A stretch of 64,000 nucleotides of DNA from Acidobacteriaceae bacterium (GTDB lineage: Bacteria > Acidobacteriota > Terriglobia > Terriglobales > Acidobacteriaceae), in assembly GCA_030041045.1 (NCBI GenBank), contig JASHOQ010000048.1:119515-183514 (forward strand). The letters run 5' to 3'. Within the stretch, counting starts at the first letter, position 1, and the number at the start of each line of letters is the position of its first letter. A model generated the notes under the pieces. The model did no database searches. It saw only the letters and a program-made list of their open reading frames with translations, and was not told where the DNA came from. Shown here piece after piece: positions 28,314 through 35,408 of this stretch. The position numbers and the translations under genes are program-made.

Positions 28314-29605
28314 ATCCCCGGACGCAGGAAAAATTCATCATGACGAACCCAAAGTTGAAACTCGGAAGAAACTCAGTGGGCGTCGGCGACCGTTTTGCGC
28401 ACCAGGCCAGGGCACAACTCGAGGCCTGCGTGAAGGCCCTCGAAAAGGGCGTCGAAGTGGTGCCGGTCTGGAACAAGTCGAACCGCGAGCATACCATCAT
28501 CGGCTCGGAGCCCGTTTCCACGCGGCAGGCCGCGGATGCGGCCGTAAAGACTCTCCATTGGAAGCTGCCTTATTATCTCGATGCGGACCACATCACCCTC
28601 GAAACCGTGGGCCGGTTCCTCGCATCGTGCGACTTCTTCACCATCGACGTGGCCGATTCCATCAGCCAGCCTGCACTCCCTGCAGATATTGACAGCTTCA
28701 TCGAGCGGCATCCCGAGCTCATGGGCTCGATCGAGCTCGACGGCGCCGACGAGTCCTTCGAAATTACGCGCGAAATCTTGCGTGGAACCGCGTGCAAGTT
28801 TCTAGCGGCCGTCAAGAAGGCGGGCGAGGTCTACCGCAGAATCGAAAGCGAAATGAGTGCGGGCAACTTCATCTCCGAAGTTTCGATGGACGAGACCGAC
28901 CGCGCGCAGAGCCCGGTGGAGCTGCTCGTCATTCTCGCCGCCATCGCCGACGAGGGCATTCCCGTGCAGACCATCGCGCCCAAGTTCAGCGGCCGCTTCA
29001 ACAAGGGTGTGGACTACGTGGGCAACGTGGCCCGGTTCGAGCGCGAGATGGCGCTGGATGTGGCGGCGATTGCGTATGCTCAAAAACAGTACGGCCTTCC
29101 CGCCGACCTGAAACTGAGCATTCACTCGGGCAGCGACAAGTTTTCGATCTATCCCGCCATCCACGCGGTTATGCGGCGCACCGGCGCCGGCGTGCATTTG
29201 AAGACCGCCGGAACTACGTGGCTCGAAGAGCTGATTGGGCTCGCCGAAGCCGGCGGCGAGGGCCTCGCGCTGGCCAAGGAGATCTACGCCGAGGCGCTGG
29301 CGCATCGCGAGGAGCTGTGCGCGCCTTACGCAAACGTGATCGACATCGACCCCGCCAAGCTGCCATCCGCCGAAGACGTGCGCAAGTGGAGCTCCGCACA
29401 ATACACCTCGGCGCTGCGGCACGCGGAGGGTGACCCCCACTACAATCCCAGCGTGCGCCAGCTTCTGCATGTGGGCTTCAAGATCGCGGCCAAGATGGGG
29501 CCGCGCTACCTGAGCCTTCTTGAAGCCAATGAAGCCGTGATCGCCAGGAACGTGACCGAAAACCTCTTCGATCGCCACATCGCGCCCGTCTTCCTCGGCC
29601 GCTGA
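28310..29605 (+). CDS. uxaE: Tagaturonate/fructuronate epimerase
   Basis: A 431-residue protein of the UxaE family, which epimerises D-tagaturonate to D-fructuronate in bacteria lacking UxaB/UxaA. Family blocks are SVGVGDRFAHQARAQLEA, YLDADHITLETV, FFTIDVADSI, APKFSGRFNKGVDYVG and SIHSGSDKFSIYPAI, with Asp/His residues suited to metal binding. It overlaps the LarA-like gene by ATGA. A second ATG at 28340 with AGGAA upstream is an alternative start. With uxaC it would give a galacturonate-to-fructuronate route. Confidence 0.9.
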   Translation: MNPRTQEKFIMTNPKLKLGRNSVGVGDRFAHQARAQLEACVKALEKGVEVVPVWNKSNREHTIIGSEPVSTRQAADAAVKTLHWKLPYYLDADHITLETVGRFLASCDFFTIDVADSISQPALPADIDSFIERHPELMGSIELDGADESFEITREILRGTACKFLAAVKKAGEVYRRIESEMSAGNFISEVSMDETDRAQSPVELLVILAAIADEGIPVQTIAPKFSGRFNKGVDYVGNVARFEREMALDVAAIAYAQKQYGLPADLKLSIHSGSDKFSIYPAIHAVMRRTGAGVHLKTAGTTWLEELIGLAEAGGEGLALAKEIYAEALAHREELCAPYANVIDIDPAKLPSAEDVRKWSSAQYTSALRHAEGDPHYNPSVRQLLHVGFKIAAKMGPRYLSLLEANEAVIARNVTENLFDRHIAPVFLGR

Positions 29606-29640
29606 CTTGCTGACTCGCTAACCGGCTAACTTGCTAATAT
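29604..29640. repeat. GCTGACTCGCTAACC word repeat
   Basis: Degenerate words (CTTGCTGACTCGCTAACCGG) follow uxaE. The reverse complement of the same words lies at 33646-33685, after the flotillin gene. Confidence 0.45.
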
Positions 29641-29678
29641 CCGCGCAGCGGATGCTAACTCGCATTCACGGAGACCCG

Positions 29679-30455
29679 ATGAGCAAAAACTTTTTCAGCC
29701 TTGAAGGAAAGACCGCGGTCGTCACCGGAGGCACCTCCGGAATCGGCCGCGCTTTGGCCATCGGCCTGGCCGAAGCCGGCGCCGACGTAGTGGCCACCGG
29801 CCGCCGGCCGCAGCAGGTGGAAGAAGCCGCCGCCGAGATCGAAGCGCGCGGCCGCGGATCCCTGCGCCAGCCGTCGGACGTGGGCAGCCGTGCTTCGCTC
29901 GAAAAGCTTCTTGCCGTTACGCTCGAAAAATTCGGCAAGGTCGACATTCTGGTCAACTGCGCGGGCATCATCAAGCGCACGCCCACACTCGATCTCGGTG
30001 AAGAGGAATGGGCGAGTATCCTCGACACCAATCTCACCGGCACTTTGCGCGCGAGCCAGATCTTCGGCCGGCACATGATTGAGCGCGGCTATGGCCGCAT
30101 CGTCAACATCGCATCTTTGAATAGCTTTGTCGCACTCACGGAAGTGGCCGCCTACGCGGCAAGCAAAGCCGGCGTGGCCTCGCTCACGCGCTCGCTCGCC
30201 GTGGAGTGGTCGAAGAAAGGCGTGACCGTGAACGCCATCGCCCCCGGCGTCTTCCGCACCGACATCAACGCCAAGCTGCTCGACTCGACTTCGCGCGGGC
30301 AGGAGCTGCTGCTGCGCACGCCCATGGGCCGCTTCGGCAAAACCGATGAGCTGGTGGGCGCGGCCATCTATCTCGCCTCCGACTCGGCTTCCTTTGTGAC
30401 CGGCGAAGTGCTGGTGGTCGACGGCGGATTCCTGGCCAGCGGCGTCAACCAGTAG
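29679..30455 (+). CDS. SDR oxidoreductase (KduD- or fructuronate reductase-like)
   Basis: A 258-residue classical short-chain dehydrogenase. The nucleotide motif TGGTSGIG is at about residues 15-22, NCAG near 92, and the catalytic Ser, then Tyr and Lys in AAYAASKAG near 159-163. The C-terminal ending VVDGGFLASGVNQ is typical of the KduD (2-deoxy-D-gluconate 3-dehydrogenase) branch. In this operon it could reduce the KduI product or reduce fructuronate to mannonate; the sequence does not decide. The start follows ACGGAG; an in-frame start at 29631 is less likely. It is the last gene of the uxaC operon. Confidence 0.87.
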   Translation: MSKNFFSLEGKTAVVTGGTSGIGRALAIGLAEAGADVVATGRRPQQVEEAAAEIEARGRGSLRQPSDVGSRASLEKLLAVTLEKFGKVDILVNCAGIIKRTPTLDLGEEEWASILDTNLTGTLRASQIFGRHMIERGYGRIVNIASLNSFVALTEVAAYAASKAGVASLTRSLAVEWSKKGVTVNAIAPGVFRTDINAKLLDSTSRGQELLLRTPMGRFGKTDELVGAAIYLASDSASFVTGEVLVVDGGFLASGVNQ

Positions 30456-30563
30456 GCAGCCGGGCGCGCAATGGCTCACTTAAGTATTTCCGTCTAAGCT
30501 TCAGATAACAAGCTACATATGCCCCAAATTGCCGTACACTCCACAGGCGGCATACGATTTTTC

Positions 30564-30592
30564 TTGCATAGTATCGCAATTTGCGATATACA
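30564..30592 (+). promoter_or_regulatory. Promoter of the XRE regulator operon
   Basis: TTGCAT (30564-30569) and TATACA (30587-30592) are 17 bases apart in an AT-rich island. The expected start of transcription is near 30599, only about eight bases before the ATG at 30607, so the message is nearly leaderless. Confidence 0.55.
30572..30588. promoter_or_regulatory. Perfect 17-base palindrome (operator 1)
   Basis: TATCGCAA-T-TTGCGATA lies in the spacer between the -35 and -10 boxes. It is a likely binding site for the XRE protein encoded just downstream. Confidence 0.6.
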
Positions 30593-30593
30593 T

Positions 30594-30608
30594 ATTGCAA
30601 TTTGCAAT
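30594..30608. promoter_or_regulatory. Perfect 15-base palindrome (operator 2)
   Basis: ATTGCAA-T-TTGCAAT covers the predicted transcription start and touches the ATG. Its centre is 21 bases from that of operator 1, two helical turns, so two dimers could bind on the same face of the DNA. Confidence 0.6.
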
Positions 30609-31242
30609 GGACTCGGGACACACCATCGAAGCCATTGCCCCGGCGGCCATGAAGCTCGGCGAGAAAATCCGTTACCTGCGCGAGGTGGAAGGCAGTTTGC
30701 GCGGCCTCGGCCGCGCCATGAGCCAGCTCGAGCTGGTGCGCGCCATCGGGGGCGAAACCGGCTCCCGCTTGAGCCAGAGCTACCTCTCGCAAATTGAGTC
30801 CGGCGCGCGGCCGCACCTGACCAACACCACGCGGCAAACCCTCGCCGGCTTCTTCAAGGTGCATCCCGGCTATCTGGTCGACGACCCCGAGGGCTACTCG
30901 CCGGAGCTGCAAAGCGAGCTGCGCCACACCGAAGACCAGTTCGATCTTTGGCTGGTTTCCGGCGCCGAGCGCTTCCGCCGCGACCCCGAGCTCAAGAAGG
31001 CGCTGCTCACGCTGGCGCAGCACCAGCGTTCGCGCGAGTGCCTGCTGCTGCTCGAGGCCATCCTGGAGACGCCCGGCCTCGACCGCCGGCTCGCGGAAGT
31101 GCTGCGGCCGAAGCTCGAAGCCGGCACGCCCTCGCTCCGCGGCGCGCCCGCCTCACAGCATAAGACGAACGGCGTGCGCAAGAGGGCCGACGTCGCAGAT
31201 CGAATTCCGAAAAGGGGCCGGAGAAAGGGGGTGCGGCGATGA
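30607..31242 (+). CDS. XRE-family transcriptional regulator
   Basis: A 211-residue protein with a Cro/CI-type helix-turn-helix at about residues 17-87 (KLGEKIRYLREVEGSLRGLG, SQSYLSQIESGARPHLTN). The loop before the recognition helix is longer than usual. The remainder is helical and ends in a very basic tail (RIPKRGRRKGVRR). Two tandem palindromes lie in its promoter, so it very probably controls itself and the operon behind it. It overlaps the NfeD-like gene by ATGA. The frame starts at 30529, but that lies upstream of the predicted promoter. Met15 (30649) is another possible start. Confidence 0.82.
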   Translation: MDSGHTIEAIAPAAMKLGEKIRYLREVEGSLRGLGRAMSQLELVRAIGGETGSRLSQSYLSQIESGARPHLTNTTRQTLAGFFKVHPGYLVDDPEGYSPELQSELRHTEDQFDLWLVSGAERFRRDPELKKALLTLAQHQRSRECLLLLEAILETPGLDRRLAEVLRPKLEAGTPSLRGAPASQHKTNGVRKRADVADRIPKRGRRKGVRR

Positions 31243-31862
31243 ACTGGGAAGTGTTTTACCTGGTCTGCTTTTTCGTTGGGTTGCTTTTCAGCCTGCTCTC
31301 GCTGCTGGGCGGCCTTGGTCACTTTGGCGCCCACTTCGGCGGGCACATGCACGTGGGCCACATGCCGCACGCGCCCCATATTGCAGGTGCGCATATGCCG
31401 CACGCACAGGCCGGCGTAAAGACCGCGCAGACCGGCGGCACCGTGCCCTGGTGGAACTTCTTCTCGCTCACCATTTTTCTTTGCTGGTTCGGGGCAGCTG
31501 GCTACCTGATTACGCGCCACGGCACGTTTGTCGCCGGCGTGGTGCTGCTGCTGGCCGCGCTCTGCGGCGCGGCCGGAGGCGCGCTGGTGTTTCTCTTTCT
31601 TACCCGCGTTCTGCTGCCGCACGAGCGCGAGCTTACCGCCGAGGAGACCGAGGTCGTAGGCGCAGTAGGCCGCGTCTCCGCGCCCATCCGCGCGGGCGGC
31701 ACGGGCGAAATGGTCTACGAGCAACTGGGTGCACGGCGATCGGTTCCCGCGCGCGCCGAGGATGGCGAGGCGATTCCCAAACAGGAAGAGGTCTTCGTTG
31801 TCCGCTATGAAAAGGGCATTGCCTACGTGCGCCGCTGGGAGGAGAGCAGAGACAGCTTCTAG
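31239..31862 (+). CDS. NfeD-like membrane protein with His-rich loop
   Basis: A 207-residue membrane protein. TM1 lies at about residues 4-27, TM2 at 72-90 and TM3 at 95-125, and a C-terminal OB-fold of the NfeD/DUF107 type at about 130-205 (VVGAVGRVSAPIRAGGTGEM, VRYEKGIAYVRRW). NfeD proteins pair with flotillins, and a flotillin gene follows 340 bases later. The loop between TM1 and TM2 is rich in His, with about ten in 30 residues (GHFGAHFGGHMHVGHMPHAP), which suggests metal binding; that is not usual in the family as far as I know. Confidence 0.8.
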   Translation: MNWEVFYLVCFFVGLLFSLLSLLGGLGHFGAHFGGHMHVGHMPHAPHIAGAHMPHAQAGVKTAQTGGTVPWWNFFSLTIFLCWFGAAGYLITRHGTFVAGVVLLLAALCGAAGGALVFLFLTRVLLPHERELTAEETEVVGAVGRVSAPIRAGGTGEMVYEQLGARRSVPARAEDGEAIPKQEEVFVVRYEKGIAYVRRWEESRDSF

Positions 31863-31985
31863 CTTCTAGCTATTAGTTGTGGAGTGCGGATTTTGAAACC
31901 TTCAACTCGCCGGGATCTTAGGCTCGGCGATTCGAGCCGGTCGGCGAAAGAAAAGCTGATAGCTAGAAGCTAGCAGCTAGGAGCT
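31859..31985. repeat. AGCTTCTAGCTA word repeats flanking a spacer
   Basis: TAGCTTCTAGCTATTAG at the end of the NfeD-like gene, and GATAGCTAGAAGCTAGCAGC about 90 bases later, are degenerate repeats of one word in both orientations. They could pair as a long imperfect stem. Confidence 0.45.
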
Positions 31986-31991
31986 GCGCAA

Positions 31992-32108
31992 ATGACGGAC
32001 ACGCAAGTGCTGATTACCAACTCCGCCATCCTGGCGGGGATTCTCCTCCTCGGGATTCTGGCCAAGCTCTTCCCGAGAAACCGCCGCAAGGCGGGCTCGG
32101 GACGTTGA
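31992..32108 (+). CDS. 38-aa single-span membrane peptide
   Basis: A 38-residue frame opening MTDTQVLITNSAILAGILL, with one hydrophobic helix (about residues 6-27) followed by a strongly basic tail (FPRNRRKAGSGR). TAGGAG stands eight bases before the ATG. It lies between the NfeD-like and flotillin genes on the same strand. The positive-inside tail and the ribosome site make it credible as a small membrane subunit, but there is no homology evidence. Confidence 0.5.
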   Translation: MTDTQVLITNSAILAGILLLGILAKLFPRNRRKAGSGR

Positions 32109-32198
32109 CACGGAAGGTGAAGTTTGTGAGGAAATCCCCACGATCCAATACGGCTTAGCCAACCATTCAACCTCCCGGACGAAGGGGCCGGGAACACC

Positions 32199-33647
32199 AT
32201 GACGAACGCAATGCAAATTGAAATCGTTGTGTATTCGGGGCTGGCAGCGCTGGTGCTGCTCATTATCTTTGGCGTCCTGGCGCGGATGTACCGCAAGGCC
32301 GGGCCGAACGAGGCGCTGGTTGTGTATGGCTTCCGCGGGCCGCGCGTGATCAAGGGCCACGGCACCGTGATCTTCCCTATGGTGGAGAACAGCCGCGAGC
32401 TGAGCCTGGAGCTGATGAGCTTCGATGTGGCCCCGCAGCAGGATCTCTATACCAAGCAGGGCGTAGCGGTCACCGTCGAAGCCGTGGCGCAGATCAAGGT
32501 GCGCAGCGACCAGGCCTCGATCCTGACCGCGGCCGAGCAGTTTCTCACCAAGGCCCAGCCGCAGCGCGAAGGGTTGATCCGCCTGGTGATGGAAGGCCAC
32601 CTGCGCGGCATCATCGGCCAGTTGACGGTGGAGCAGATCGTCAAGGAGCCGGAGATGGTGGGCGACCGCATGCGCTCCACCTGCGCTGACGACATGAGCA
32701 AGATGGGCCTCGAAGTGATTTCCTTCACCATTAAAGAAGTCAAAGACAAGAACGACTACATCTCCAACATGGGCCGGCCTGACGTGGCGCGTATCAAGCG
32801 CGATGCCGACGTGGCCACGGCCGAAGCCGAGCGCGACACGGCCATTCAGCGCGCCAATGCGCAGCGCGAAGCGGCCGTCGCCAAGGCCCAGGCCGACCAG
32901 GATCGCGTGATCGCAGAGACTGCCTCGCAGGCGCGCCAGGCCGAGGCGCAGCGCGACCTCGACATCAAGAAGGCGCAATTCTCCGAGCAGAGCCGCCGCC
33001 AGCAGGCGCAGGCCGACAAAGCCTATGAGCTGCAGACCAACGTGATGCAGCAGCAGGTGATGGCTGAGCAGGTGAAGGTGCAGCAGGTGGAAAAAGAGGG
33101 CCAGATCAAGGTGCAGGAGGCCGAGATCTCGCGTCACGAAAAAGAGCTCATCGCCACCGTGCTCAAGGGCGCGGAGATCGAGCGCCAGCGCATCGAAAAC
33201 CTCGCCAACGCCGAGAAAGCGCGTTTGACCACGGAAGCCGAGGGCCGCGCCGCCGCCATCCGCACGCAGGGCGAGGCTGAGGCCAGCATCATCTTCCAGA
33301 AAGGCGAGGCTGAAGCCAAGGCCATGAACGTGAAGGCCGAGGCGTACCAGGAGTGGAACCAGGCCGCGGTGGTGGACAAACTGCTCACCAACATGGCCGA
33401 TGTGGTCCGCGCCATGGCCGAGCCGTTGGCCAAGGTGGACAAGATCACCATCGTCTCCACCGGGGGCGACGGCTCTGCCGGCGTGAACAAAATCACGGGC
33501 GACATGACCAAGATCGCCGCGCAGGTGCCGGCCTTGTTTGAGGCGCTGAGCGGCATGGACATCAAGCAATTGATGGCCAACGTGCAGGCCATTCGCCAGA
33601 AGAACGGGCAGAACGGAGGCGGTCCGCAGAACGGAGCGACAAGTTAG
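32199..33647 (+). CDS. Flotillin (SPFH/band 7 family)
   Basis: A 482-residue membrane-scaffold protein of the FloT/YuaG type. One N-terminal membrane helix (about residues 8-30) is followed by an SPFH domain (about 30-215; GPNEALVVYGFRGPRVIKGH, GQLTVEQIVKEPEMV). A long coiled coil of Ala/Glu/Gln repeats follows (about 205-390), and the tail ends in NGQNGGGPQNGATS. It would organise fluid membrane domains. NfeD and flotillin genes next to each other is a known, conserved pairing. It is followed on the same strand by DUF2059 and PspA genes. Confidence 0.93.
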   Translation: MTNAMQIEIVVYSGLAALVLLIIFGVLARMYRKAGPNEALVVYGFRGPRVIKGHGTVIFPMVENSRELSLELMSFDVAPQQDLYTKQGVAVTVEAVAQIKVRSDQASILTAAEQFLTKAQPQREGLIRLVMEGHLRGIIGQLTVEQIVKEPEMVGDRMRSTCADDMSKMGLEVISFTIKEVKDKNDYISNMGRPDVARIKRDADVATAEAERDTAIQRANAQREAAVAKAQADQDRVIAETASQARQAEAQRDLDIKKAQFSEQSRRQQAQADKAYELQTNVMQQQVMAEQVKVQQVEKEGQIKVQEAEISRHEKELIATVLKGAEIERQRIENLANAEKARLTTEAEGRAAAIRTQGEAEASIIFQKGEAEAKAMNVKAEAYQEWNQAAVVDKLLTNMADVVRAMAEPLAKVDKITIVSTGGDGSAGVNKITGDMTKIAAQVPALFEALSGMDIKQLMANVQAIRQKNGQNGGGPQNGATS

Positions 33648-33686
33648 CGAGTCAGCGCGCCGGCGAGTCAGCAAGTCGGCGGGCGC
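33644..33686. repeat. TTAGCGAGTCAGC word repeat
   Basis: GTTAGCGAGTCAGCGCGCCG and GCGAGTCAGCAAGTCGGCG follow the flotillin gene. They are the reverse complement of the words after uxaE. Confidence 0.45.
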
Positions 33687-33762
33687 CTCACCCTGGCCGC
33701 TCTTCATTCAACGGGCCGCGTCGCACGCAGCGTGGCGCGGCCAAACCAGAAAGCAGAGGACC

Positions 33763-34416
33763 ATGAAGCAAACCAAAACAATCGCCATCGTGCTCGCACT
33801 CGGACTCGTACTCGGCCCCGGATTTGCGTCGGCCCAGGCCACGCCCGCTCAGCCCGCGGCGGCGGCCGCACAGATTCCGCCCGATCAGCAGCCGACGAAG
33901 GCGCAGCTCGAAGCGCTTTTTGCGGCCATGCGCCTGCGCAAGCAGCTTGAGGATGTCATGAACACCATGCCGGCGATGGTCGAGCAGCAGGTCAAACTGC
34001 AGATGAAAGAGATGCTCGACCAGGCGCCTGGCGGCACTCAGCTCACTCCGGCGCAACAGGCCGCGTTTGACAAGCTGATGAACAAATACCTGGAGCGCGC
34101 GCGCAATCTTTATCCGACGGACGAGATGATCGACGATATGGCCACCCTCTATCAACGGCACTTGAGCCGCTCCGATGTGGACGCCTATATCGCCTTCTAC
34201 CGTTCGCCGGCAGGACAACACCTGCTCGACGCGCAGCCCGTGATCATGAAGGAGTACGCGCCCGTCGTCATGAGCCGCTACCAGGAGCGCAGCAAGGCGC
34301 TTTACGCCGATATGGAGCGGGACTTGCAGGAGTACATCAAGTCTGAATTTCCGCCGGCCGCGGGAAATGGGCCGGCCGGCAGTCAACCAACCCAGGACAA
34401 GCCCGCGGCCAAGTAG
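33763..34416 (+). CDS. DUF2059 exported protein
   Basis: A 217-residue protein with a signal peptide (TIAIVLALGLVLGPGFASA), an Ala/Pro/Gln-rich linker and a helical DUF2059 domain at about residues 45-195 (LEALFAAMRLRKQLEDVMNT, DDMATLYQRHLSRSDVDAYI, FYRSPAGQHLLDAQP). It is periplasmic by inference. AGAGGACC precedes the ATG. Its position between flotillin and pspA suggests a role in envelope maintenance; the family has no firmly known biochemical function. Confidence 0.82.
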   Translation: MKQTKTIAIVLALGLVLGPGFASAQATPAQPAAAAAQIPPDQQPTKAQLEALFAAMRLRKQLEDVMNTMPAMVEQQVKLQMKEMLDQAPGGTQLTPAQQAAFDKLMNKYLERARNLYPTDEMIDDMATLYQRHLSRSDVDAYIAFYRSPAGQHLLDAQPVIMKEYAPVVMSRYQERSKALYADMERDLQEYIKSEFPPAAGNGPAGSQPTQDKPAAK

Positions 34417-34496
34417 CGGCGGGCCTTGTCCTGTTTGCTTCCGGTTGAACGCCGGAACGAATGGCTTGAGGTTCGAAGAGAAACACGGAGGATGCC

Positions 34497-35159
34497 ATGT
34501 CATTGCTGGAGAGAGTCAGCACTTTGCTGCGCGCCAATCTGAACGATCTGATCGAGAAGGCCGAGGATCCGGAGCGCATGTTGAAACAGATCGTGCTCGA
34601 TATGGAGAATCAGCTTCTCCAGGTCAAGACGCAGGTGGCCATCGCCATCGCCGACCAGCACCTGCTGGAGAAGAAGCGCGCTGAGCAGGACGAGCACGCG
34701 GCCGAGTGGCGGCGCAAGGCTGAGCTGGCGGTGGAAAAAGGCCGCGACGACCTGGCTCGCCCCGCGCTCGAGCGCGTGCTCAGCCATGAGGCGCTGGCCA
34801 CCGGGTTCGCCGCGCAGGCCGAGGACCAGAAGCACGAGGCCGACAGCTTGCGCCAGGCGCTGAGCAAGCTCGAGCAGAAGCTAAGCGAAACCCGCGCGCA
34901 CTGCGAGATGCTGGTGGCCGAGCATCGCCGCGCCCGGGTGGTGGGCCGCGCAACCAATGCGCGCTCAGCCGCGGCCGTTGATCCGGAAAGCACCATCAAC
35001 CGCATGAAGACTAAGGTGCACGTGCACGCGGCAGAAAATGCCGCGGCTTCGGAGATCCTCAGCCCGGAAACGCTCGAAGACAAGTTCCGCGCCCTCGAGA
35101 GCGAGGACAAGGTGGAAGCTCTGCTGAGCGAGATCAAGAGCCGGCACGCGGTGCAATAG
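34497..35159 (+). CDS. pspA: PspA/IM30-family phage shock protein
   Basis: A 220-residue almost wholly helical protein. The amphipathic N-terminal helix (MSLLERVSTLLRANLNDLIE) binds membranes in this family. The central coiled coil carries the family signature AEDPERMLKQIVLDMENQL at about residues 22-40. A C-terminal helix ends in VEALLSEIKSRHAVQ. PspA assembles on damaged inner membrane and helps to stabilise it. GGAGG lies five bases before the ATG. No pspB, pspC or pspF gene is nearby; the XRE protein upstream may regulate instead. Confidence 0.9.
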   Translation: MSLLERVSTLLRANLNDLIEKAEDPERMLKQIVLDMENQLLQVKTQVAIAIADQHLLEKKRAEQDEHAAEWRRKAELAVEKGRDDLARPALERVLSHEALATGFAAQAEDQKHEADSLRQALSKLEQKLSETRAHCEMLVAEHRRARVVGRATNARSAAAVDPESTINRMKTKVHVHAAENAAASEILSPETLEDKFRALESEDKVEALLSEIKSRHAVQ

Positions 35160-35238
35160 AGATGGCGGGGCTTGCGCTTTGCCCGCGCACGGCAGTTCCC
35201 TGCCCACGCAGACGGAAAGCTGCGTACGCCATCTGGAC

Positions 35239-35398
35239 TATAGCGTTTTAGGAAATGGCGTATCCGAAGTCACAGCCCTCAAGTCGGCGCGATACCCGGG
35301 ATCCCCGGCGGCTGTCTCTTGCCGCTGGGGTGGGAGCATCAGGGCGCGACGATCCGGCACGGCGCTGGAGCCGGCACAATATTTCCTGAAACGCCGTA
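35239..35398. repeat. 160-bp element with inverted ends
   Basis: TATAGCGTTTTAGGAAAT at the left and ATTTCCTGAAACGCCGTA at the right are inverted copies (15 of 18 match). The interior has GC-rich hairpins. The ends begin and finish with TA. It could be a small non-autonomous mobile element or a structured RNA. Confidence 0.4.
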
Positions 35399-35408
35399 AA
35401 CTGTGTCT

